Of a stretch of 5,064 nucleotides of DNA, positions 1-5,064 are shown in pieces. Under the pieces are notes generated by a model, which was not told the origin of the DNA, searched no databases, and worked only from the letters and a program-made list of their open reading frames with translations. This stretch comes from Halobacteriovoraceae bacterium (GTDB taxonomy: Bacteria; Bdellovibrionota; Bacteriovoracia; Bacteriovoracales; Bacteriovoracaceae): positions 1 to 5,064 of the forward strand of contig JABJPQ010000715.1 of the NCBI GenBank assembly GCA_018663815.1. The letters run 5' to 3'. The translations under genes and the position numbers were made by a program. Position 1 is the stretch's first letter; each line of letters starts with the position of its first letter.

Positions 1-2234
1 CTGTAAACATTGCCAACTTAAAGAGACGCAAGCAAGTTCTCCCAGGACAAATTAAAAAATCTAAAGCAAACTTAAAAACAAAGAATGTTTTAATTGCAAC
101 TAAAAAAATTGAAGTTGCAAACGCTGAATTAAAGGTGATCGAAACAAGAGCAAGTCTTGATTCAGCAGCAACTGAAGTAGCAAATCTTCAAGAAAGACAA
201 AGAAAAGTCCAAAAAAGACTTGCTAGAGAGTCTGTTCGATATGAACAATTGATTATGACTGCGGATAACAACAATAACGTGATCATAGAAGTTGATAGAG
301 AATTGAAAAATACAAATCATTCGTTACGAGTTGTTGAAAATGAAATCAATACAATTGATATCCAAATTCCACAAATAAACAATCGCACACTTAATAATAT
401 TGCTCAGATGAAAGAGCATGATGCTAACTTGGTAATTGCTCAATCCACTATTGCAACTAAAAATGCTGAGATTGACGTTTTATCATCACAACAAAGAACG
501 GCCATAATAGCCAGAGATAGAAAATATGAAGAATACCTATCTCGATATAATTATTTTAATCAAAAATTATCAGAAGCAAAGTCAATTGGTATTAACCAAA
601 CTGATGTTGCAGTTGCTATTGCCACGACAGACAGTAATACTTATGTTGACGCACGCTCATTAGAACTTGGTGAGATGATGGGAACAAAGCTAGCGATAGC
701 TCAGTCTAACCTTTGGGCATCTGTTAGGGCCGAAATAACGGGTTACCAAGACGGATATGTTATGGGAAATAACTCTAAAGAAGAACGATCCAGAGGCCAT
801 GAACAAGGATCTGCAGCAGGAAGACAAAATGCTAAAAACTACGCTATCCGGGTACTTAAGCCTCAATTTTTTAACTCTATATTTGCTCAACAAATTAATG
901 CACAAAAGATAAAGATTCTTACGTTAAACGCTAAACAACTCGAAAAAAATGATTTATTTCATAAAAGTACTTTTAGTTTAAAAAATGTCTTATCAGGTGT
1001 TATGCCTGTAACTGGCCAAGAGTTAGCAGATTCTAATGATATTTTAACAACTCTAGATTCAAGCATTGCAACTTTCAAAACAAACTTAAACCAAACAATG
1101 CTTTTAAATCGTGAAAATGAAGATGCACAAAATACGTATCAATCCCCCACGCTTATTCCTTATCAAGAATTTAGTTGTCAAGAGGTGTACAAAGAAATTC
1201 AAGTCTTTATTAATACCTGTGAAGACGCCTACGCAAATAGCTTTAAAGCAAAATACTTAGCTGAGTACAAGGCAAATTATTCATCACAGTACACTGAGCT
1301 TTATGTCAACACGACGGAAGATAAACGAAATGCAACCATTGAAAATCAGTACACGAGTGATTACAATAGCTTTTATCCTGTAGCGCAAGAGACTGGTATT
1401 GCTGATGGAGAAGCAGATATTTATGCTGAAACTTATCAACTAGCTAAAGATGAAGCCTATAGAATTGAGCTTCCACTAGCAACTGCAAGAGCAAAGACAA
1501 CTGCTGATTCTGAAGTAAGTGAGTGGATTACAAATAACCCAACTCTTACAATTAAGAATTCAAAAATTGTTAGTGATGACCTTAAAGGTGGCTCAATCGC
1601 AACTTTAAGTGTTAAACTAAAAAACATTTCACCAAAAGATTTAACTGCTCCTGTAATGGTTACGGTTACGAGTGTTAATAATGCTAAAGTTGAGCAAAAT
1701 ACTTATTACTTAAAAGTGGCAAAAGGTAATACCTCTTTTGCCTATACGGATATAAAACTAGCCGTTAATACCCAAGTAGCATCGAACCAAACAGTCTCAA
1801 TTACAGGTAAGATGAAATTCTCTGGTGGAAAGTATAACTCAGCTCGAGAAGAAAATTTTTCTGCCCAGGCCATTACATCTGTGAACCCAGCAATTTCAAT
1901 TGATAAAAAATATGACTCATCCCCGCGAGTAGTATCCGGATTTAGAAGAAGAACTCTTATTCACAATATGGACCTAAATGTATCTCCTAAGGTTGAAGCA
2001 CTAAGAGCAGGATATACTGTATCAATTGCAGCAGTAAATGGTTTTGAGAAAATGATTCAACTAAAAAAGACTAAAGTTACAACAGGAAGTCTAAGTATGG
2101 GTAAATCGAAACAAATTCGTTTTCAATATACCTTTCCAAGGTCTTCTGAAAATAAATTAGTTCAATTAAAAGTAAATTACGCTTACAAAAATAAGGTTAT
2201 AAAGTCAGAAGTTATTGACCTTAGACCTCACTAA
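1..2234 (+). CDS. Large coiled-coil and beta-sandwich protein of unknown function (5' end outside window)
   Basis: The reading frame is open from base 3 to the TAA at 2232-2234, so 743 residues are visible and the true start is to the left. The GTG at 135 is only the first start-like codon; the 44 codons before it also read as coding coiled coil with no stop. Numbering from base 3, residues about 1-195 are a charged, heptad-like coiled coil. Residues 247-273 carry two GxxxGxxxG clusters. Residues 410-486 are helical with Tyr/Phe at every fourth position in long runs. Residues about 514-624 and 627-743 look like two beta-sandwich (CARDB/Ig-like) regions. The only two cysteines, C392 and C406, flank the start of the aromatic ladder and could form a disulfide if the protein is exported. 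A signal peptide cannot be judged because the N-terminus is missing. The architecture resembles envelope or surface structural proteins; this is inference, and I do not recognise the family. Confidence 0.85.
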   Translation, partial: VNIANLKRRKQVLPGQIKKSKANLKTKNVLIATKKIEVANAELKVIETRASLDSAATEVANLQERQRKVQKRLARESVRYEQLIMTADNNNNVIIEVDRELKNTNHSLRVVENEINTIDIQIPQINNRTLNNIAQMKEHDANLVIAQSTIATKNAEIDVLSSQQRTAIIARDRKYEEYLSRYNYFNQKLSEAKSIGINQTDVAVAIATTDSNTYVDARSLELGEMMGTKLAIAQSNLWASVRAEITGYQDGYVMGNNSKEERSRGHEQGSAAGRQNAKNYAIRVLKPQFFNSIFAQQINAQKIKILTLNAKQLEKNDLFHKSTFSLKNVLSGVMPVTGQELADSNDILTTLDSSIATFKTNLNQTMLLNRENEDAQNTYQSPTLIPYQEFSCQEVYKEIQVFINTCEDAYANSFKAKYLAEYKANYSSQYTELYVNTTEDKRNATIENQYTSDYNSFYPVAQETGIADGEADIYAETYQLAKDEAYRIELPLATARAKTTADSEVSEWITNNPTLTIKNSKIVSDDLKGGSIATLSVKLKNISPKDLTAPVMVTVTSVNNAKVEQNTYYLKVAKGNTSFAYTDIKLAVNTQVASNQTVSITGKMKFSGGKYNSAREENFSAQAITSVNPAISIDKKYDSSPRVVSGFRRRTLIHNMDLNVSPKVEALRAGYTVSIAAVNGFEKMIQLKKTKVTTGSLSMGKSKQIRFQYTFPRSSENKLVQLKVNYAYKNKVIKSEVIDLRPH

Positions 2235-2250
2235 ATTAAAAAAGCAGACA

Positions 2251-2293
2251 ATTAAACAAAAGGGTCAGCTTAACTCTGGCCTTTTTGTTTAAT
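2251..2293. terminator. Probable bidirectional intrinsic terminator between convergent genes
   Basis: An 18-bp inverted repeat (2251-2268 pairing with 2276-2293) surrounds a 7-base loop. The G/C-rich inner stem, GGGTCAG/CTGGCC, is flanked by an A-run on the left and T-runs on the right, so either strand gives a hairpin followed by a U-rich tract. On the + strand RNA all 18 positions pair, two of them as G-U (2262/2282 and 2265/2279). On the - strand RNA those two become A-C mismatches, so termination should be stronger for the left-hand gene, whose stop lies 16 bases before the stem. The right arm and loop overlap the last codons of the methyltransferase gene. Called from sequence only; no folding energy was computed. 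Confidence 0.75.
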
Positions 2294-2926
2294 AAAAAAT
2301 ACATTTTCTTTCATCTTTGTCACATTTCCGGCATGAACTCTAATCTCTTCACTTTTAATTGATAGTTCAGTGATTTTTTCAACTTCAAAATGGTCTGCAA
2401 AGTAATTTTCAACACATGCTTGTGAGGTAGAAAAAGGAGGTCCAATTTTGGGATTGTCGAATTCTAATGTAATTAAAAACAATGAGCTCTGGGGAAAGGT
2501 TTGCTTAATAAAAGCACAGTACTTACCTTGCTGACTTTTAGACAAGGCTATTAGCGAAGCCCGATCATAAATGTAGTCAACATTTTTAAAATCACTGCTC
2601 TTAAGCTTAAAAAGGTCACCACAAAATAGGCAAAACCCTCCACCTGAGTAAATGATAAAATCATCTCGCTTTTCGACCTTATAAGAGAGGTTATTGTCTT
2701 GAAAAAAATCCTTTACTGCAATTTCTGATAATTCCACCCCATATACCTGGTGACCAATTTCACGAAGAAAGAGCATATCTTTCGTTTTTCCACACAAAGG
2801 AACAAAAACAGCTCCCACTTCAGGACAGTACTTTTTCCAGTATTCAACGAGGAAAGGGTTGTATTGGTCTTGATGAAAACCAATTTTATTATCAACCCAT
2901 TTTTGGAGCCAAAAGTCGGTGGCCAT
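2270..2926 (-). CDS. tpm: Thiopurine S-methyltransferase family protein (TPMT, SAM-dependent)
   Basis: This 218-residue cytoplasmic enzyme is predicted to transfer a methyl group from S-adenosylmethionine to a thiol- or selenol-type substrate. The length is that of bacterial Tpm. Family landmarks in order are W6/W10 with IGFHQD (15-20), the SAM motif VFVPLCGK (40-47), GVELSE (63-68, with the ribose-binding type Glu), CGDLF (102-106), YDRASLIAL (120-128), ITLEFD (152-157) and GPPFS (162-166). From memory of human TPMT, R122 and R196 align with the substrate-site Arg152 and Arg226, and NLSY (79-82) is also shared. Known bacterial relatives detoxify thiopurines and methylate selenium or tellurium compounds; the substrate here is unknown. 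The ATG at 2926 overlaps the stop of the upstream peptidase gene (TAATG) and has no strong Shine-Dalgarno, so it is probably the second gene of an operon and translated by coupling. Nothing appears broken. Confidence 0.93.
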   Translation of the reverse strand: MATDFWLQKWVDNKIGFHQDQYNPFLVEYWKKYCPEVGAVFVPLCGKTKDMLFLREIGHQVYGVELSEIAVKDFFQDNNLSYKVEKRDDFIIYSGGGFCLFCGDLFKLKSSDFKNVDYIYDRASLIALSKSQQGKYCAFIKQTFPQSSLFLITLEFDNPKIGPPFSTSQACVENYFADHFEVEKITELSIKSEEIRVHAGNVTKMKENVFFIKQKGQS

Positions 2927-2928
2927 TA
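2924..2928 (-). promoter_or_regulatory. TAATG stop-start overlap (translational coupling site)
   Basis: Reading the minus strand, the TAA stop of the peptidase gene (2928-2926) shares its last A with the ATG of the methyltransferase gene (2926-2924). The bases just upstream contain no AGGAG-like element, only a weak GAAA close to the start. Terminating ribosomes reinitiating at this ATG are the simplest way to express the second gene. The overlap is seen directly; the coupling is inferred. Confidence 0.65.
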
Positions 2929-4704
2929 ATTTCGAGTAGATCTAGCTAAAGTTAACATATGAGTAAAAAGAGTCTCACCTCTTTTCCATGCAATTTGAAT
3001 TTTGTCACCAGCTCGGTAATACTTAAGTGCAAAGGCTAAATCATAGATATTTTTAATATCAACATCTCCAATCTGTACGAGAACATCACCAGGTTGAATT
3101 CCTGCATTAAGTGCTGGCGACCCTGCTGTAGCTCTAACACAAACAACACCTATGATATCATCTGATTGTCCAAATTCAGGGACACAGCCTAAGTGAGCAC
3201 CGTAGCCTCTACTCGATCCTTGCCCATCATCTTGTGAGTACTTAGGATCAAAAGTGATTTTATTTTCAGCATCAATTTTTTTAAGAATATCTTGAGAGTA
3301 AACAAGTAGCTTATCTAGTTGAGGATAATTAATTTTTTCTGCTGTATCACTACTTTTATGATAATCCTCATGAGCTCCAGTAGTAAAAAATAAGGCTGGA
3401 ATTTTCTTTCTAATAAAGGAAGCGTGGTCCGAGGATCCCACCGATTGTTTTTTATGCACAACACTCATTTGAGGTTGCAAAGACGTTAGTACACTTGACC
3501 ATTCAAGTGCAGTTCCAACACCTTGAACTCCAAGGTCTTTATCAAAGCGTCCAACCATATCAAAATTTAGCATTCCTACTAATTTTCCATAAGTTGGCTC
3601 GTATCTTGACCAAGTATCAACAAAGTAAGTCGCTCCTAACAGTCCCATTTCTTCAGCATTAAACAAAACAAAAACGTGAGTCCGCTTTAGACTTTTTTTA
3701 CTTAGTTTTTCAGCTAACTTTAAGACCAATGCTGTACCAGAAGCATTATCATCAGCACCGTTATGAATTTTTTTAACTCGAGATGGCTCCATCGAAGACT
3801 CTCCCCCGTAACCTAAATGGTCCATATGGGCGCCCAAAACAACGACTTCATCTTTAAATTTAGGATCTGTTCCTTTAATCACACCGACAATATTAGATAT
3901 ACGGCCCGTATTTTTTTTCAAATGAACTGACATGCTTCCTTTGCTCTTTAGCATAAAGCTCATCGGTTGTTGGGATTTGGCAATTGTTTGTTGTATTTTC
4001 AACGTGGTAAGAGAGTTTTTAAGCTTCGTATTTATAAAATGATTTGTGGCCCTTCCGGCCAATATTGAGAAACGATTTCCACTTCCTTCTGAGGTATTAA
4101 AGTAAGGTGTTTCTTCATTAGGATAGTTTTCTAAACTAAGCGGATCATTAACTAAAATGATTCCTTTGGCTCCATGAGAAATTGCGTTTTTTAATTTAAA
4201 AAAAACGGAGCGATAGTTTATATAATCTTTATCTCGAAAAACTGACTTTGCGTTTCCAACACCTGGATCTCCTGTAAGGACTATAACAATCTTATCTTTA
4301 ACATCAATATTTTGATAATCATCATACTTAAGCTTTGGATCGTTCAAAGGAATAGTAATACCAAAACCAACAAATGCGATTTCACTGTCTTTGATATCAC
4401 CACTTAAGGAGTAAGCAATAGGCTCAAATAAATTCTCCGGACCATCTAACAAGAACTCATTGGCTCCGTTTTTACTCATATCAGTAAAAATTGTAAATTC
4501 TTGTAAGTATGAATTCGATAAAGGTTCAATTCCATATGTTTTTAGCTTTTCTGCAATATAATTAGTGGCCATAACATTACCAATTTTACCCGCCTTACGC
4601 CCCTCAAGTTTATCGGATGCCAAATAATGAATCATGTCTTCAAAAGATTGAGCATAAGAATAATTAGAAAATAAAACGAGGCTTACCAATAAAAATCTGA
4701 TCAT
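2926..4704 (-). CDS. Secreted M28 family zinc aminopeptidase with PA and C-terminal PDZ domains
   Basis: This 592-residue protein is an exported, probably two-zinc exopeptidase that removes N-terminal residues from peptides. Residues 1-18 form a signal peptide: a basic start, a hydrophobic core, then SYA before Q19, with no lipobox cysteine. Residues about 20-75 form the N-terminal cap typical of such peptidases (HYLASDKLEGR, 26-36). Residues about 90-260 match a protease-associated (PA) insert. The M28 catalytic core has the full set: H293 and catalytic D295 (GAHMDHLG), bridging D318 (NGADDNASG), catalytic E351 with ligand E352 (NAEEMGLLG), D382 (NFDMVGR) and H449 (EDYHKSSD). Residues about 505-590 are a PDZ domain (AGIQPGDVLVQIGD, then KNIYDLAFALKYYRAGD), probably binding peptide ends or placing substrate. 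The ATG at 4704 is supported by the signal peptide and an AGGAGA site 8 bases upstream. It is first in a two-gene unit with tpm. Substrate specificity is not readable; breakdown of environmental or prey protein is a guess. Confidence 0.95.
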   Translation of the reverse strand: MIRFLLVSLVLFSNYSYAQSFEDMIHYLASDKLEGRKAGKIGNVMATNYIAEKLKTYGIEPLSNSYLQEFTIFTDMSKNGANEFLLDGPENLFEPIAYSLSGDIKDSEIAFVGFGITIPLNDPKLKYDDYQNIDVKDKIVIVLTGDPGVGNAKSVFRDKDYINYRSVFFKLKNAISHGAKGIILVNDPLSLENYPNEETPYFNTSEGSGNRFSILAGRATNHFINTKLKNSLTTLKIQQTIAKSQQPMSFMLKSKGSMSVHLKKNTGRISNIVGVIKGTDPKFKDEVVVLGAHMDHLGYGGESSMEPSRVKKIHNGADDNASGTALVLKLAEKLSKKSLKRTHVFVLFNAEEMGLLGATYFVDTWSRYEPTYGKLVGMLNFDMVGRFDKDLGVQGVGTALEWSSVLTSLQPQMSVVHKKQSVGSSDHASFIRKKIPALFFTTGAHEDYHKSSDTAEKINYPQLDKLLVYSQDILKKIDAENKITFDPKYSQDDGQGSSRGYGAHLGCVPEFGQSDDIIGVVCVRATAGSPALNAGIQPGDVLVQIGDVDIKNIYDLAFALKYYRAGDKIQIAWKRGETLFTHMLTLARSTRN

Positions 4705-4712
4705 GTACTTTT

Positions 4713-4718
4713 TCTCCT
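4713..4718 (-). promoter_or_regulatory. Ribosome binding site of the M28 peptidase gene
   Basis: On the minus strand the sequence reads AGGAGA, followed by 8 bases and then the ATG at 4704. This is a near-consensus Shine-Dalgarno at ideal spacing and fixes the peptidase start, in agreement with the signal peptide that begins there. Confidence 0.8.
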
Positions 4719-4753
4719 AAATAGTATATCTGTAATAAAACCAACCTAACTAA

Positions 4754-4758
4754 AGAGA
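4754..4758 (+). promoter_or_regulatory. Weak ribosome binding site of the DUF2231-like gene
   Basis: AGAGA lies four bases before the ATG at 4763. It is a partial Shine-Dalgarno at short spacing, weaker than the one serving the divergent peptidase gene. It supports the ATG at 4763 as the start, because no other start codon in this frame has both a purine-rich site and the conserved N-terminal HP motif downstream. Confidence 0.45.
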
Positions 4759-4762
4759 ACTT

Positions 4763-5064
4763 ATGTTTAGCGAAGAGCTTTTTCACCCTGCAGTATCACA
4801 TTTTCCAATTAGTCTATTAACACTAGTCTTTTTTACCAAATTAGCACAATTCATTGTCACCAAAAAGTATAAAGAATTAGCTGTTAGTTTAAATATTATT
4901 TCAAAATTTTTACTTACGCTAGGAGCTATATTTTTAATACCAACTATTTTTCTCGGTGATATGGCATTTGATATTGTTAAAAATGATATATGCAATATTG
5001 TTATGGGCTACCAACACGAAGAGCTTTCACATTACACGCTCATCATTTTTATTTTTGCACTTAC
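4763..5064 (+). CDS. DUF2231-like multi-pass membrane protein (3' end outside window)
   Basis: An open frame starts at ATG 4763 and runs off the right edge without a stop, giving 100 full codons plus two bases. The N-terminus has the pattern I associate with DUF2231 predicted membrane proteins: HPAVSHFPISLL (8-19), meaning HP, then HFPI leading straight into the first membrane helix (about 14-32). A second helix (about 44-65) ends in GD (65-66), and a third begins after an EELSH motif (86-90). H8, H13, H85 and H90 are candidate metal- or haem-site residues near the membrane surface; that role is a guess, as the family has no firmly known function to my knowledge. The coding content (hydrophobic blocks, charged loops, AT-rich third positions) makes it a real gene rather than chance. 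It is transcribed away from the peptidase gene. Family assignment is moderately sure because only part is visible. Confidence 0.75.
   Translation, partial: MFSEELFHPAVSHFPISLLTLVFFTKLAQFIVTKKYKELAVSLNIISKFLLTLGAIFLIPTIFLGDMAFDIVKNDICNIVMGYQHEELSHYTLIIFIFAL

Larger units (their letters stand above)
4705..4762. promoter_or_regulatory. Divergent intergenic spacer that should hold both promoters
   Basis: These 58 bases separate the starts of the peptidase gene (-) and the membrane protein gene (+), so both transcripts must begin here or inside the opposing gene. The stretch is A/T-rich. I found no convincing -35/-10 pair on either strand. The minus strand has a TATACT (4728-4723), but transcription from it would begin about at the peptidase Shine-Dalgarno. 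The plus strand has a TAATAA (4733-4738) with no clear -35. No operator-like palindrome is obvious. The promoter role follows from gene layout only. Confidence 0.35.

Noticed and set aside
690..905. A 71-codon minus-strand open frame inside the left-hand gene
   Set aside because: It lies wholly antisense to well-supported coding sequence, has a Ser/Arg/Val-rich composition expected of a shadow frame, and shows no ribosome site or family motif.
741..1460. DNA-level tandem repeats under the glycine and tyrosine patterns
   Set aside because: The periodicity is in the protein only. The codons and intervening residues differ from unit to unit, so there is no recent nucleotide repeat expansion.
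2713..2895. A 60-codon minus-strand open frame inside tpm
   Set aside because: It is an alternate frame of the same strand within an intact methyltransferase gene whose motifs are all in the other frame.
4723..4728. TATACT on the minus strand as a -10 box for the peptidase gene
   Set aside because: Transcription would start around 4716, inside the Shine-Dalgarno, and no good -35 hexamer lies 16-18 bases upstream. It is not called as a promoter.
4783..4995. A 70-codon minus-strand open frame near the right edge
   Set aside because: It is antisense to the DUF2231-like frame, which has recognisable HP/HFPI motifs and membrane helices; the antisense product has no comparable features.

Overview
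This AT-rich window (roughly one third G+C by eye) carries four protein genes packed with almost no spare DNA. Two are cut by the window edges. No RNA gene, insertion sequence, CRISPR array or phage marker was found. The exported aminopeptidase with a classical signal peptide, the A/T-biased codon use and the large coiled-coil/beta-sandwich protein suggest a Gram-negative bacterium. A low-GC member of the Bdellovibrionota (Halobacteriovorax/Bacteriovorax type) is my best guess, but no marker gene here proves it.

Layout, left to right. Bases 1-2234 (+) hold the 3' part of a large gene whose start lies outside the window: a long N-terminal coiled coil, a GxxxG helical patch, a helical stretch with aromatic residues every fourth position, and two C-terminal beta-rich regions. 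I do not recognise its function. A hairpin at 2251-2293 sits between this gene and the convergent gene and probably terminates both transcripts. Bases 2270-2926 (-) encode a thiopurine S-methyltransferase family enzyme. Bases 2926-4704 (-) encode a secreted M28 zinc aminopeptidase with a PA domain and a C-terminal PDZ domain. A 58-base divergent spacer follows. At 4763 (+) a multi-pass membrane protein of the DUF2231 type begins and runs off the right edge.

The peptidase and methyltransferase genes form a two-gene unit. The peptidase is first, with a good ribosome binding site, and the methyltransferase start overlaps the peptidase stop by one base (TAATG), with no good Shine-Dalgarno of its own. 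Co-translation is therefore likely, although no shared pathway is obvious. The peptidase would act in the periplasm or outside the cell, and the methyltransferase in the cytoplasm. I see no clear evidence of a new multi-gene system. The most unusual signals are the periodic aromatic ladder in the left-hand protein, the terminator built into the methyltransferase coding end, and a possible disulfide in the peptidase PDZ domain.
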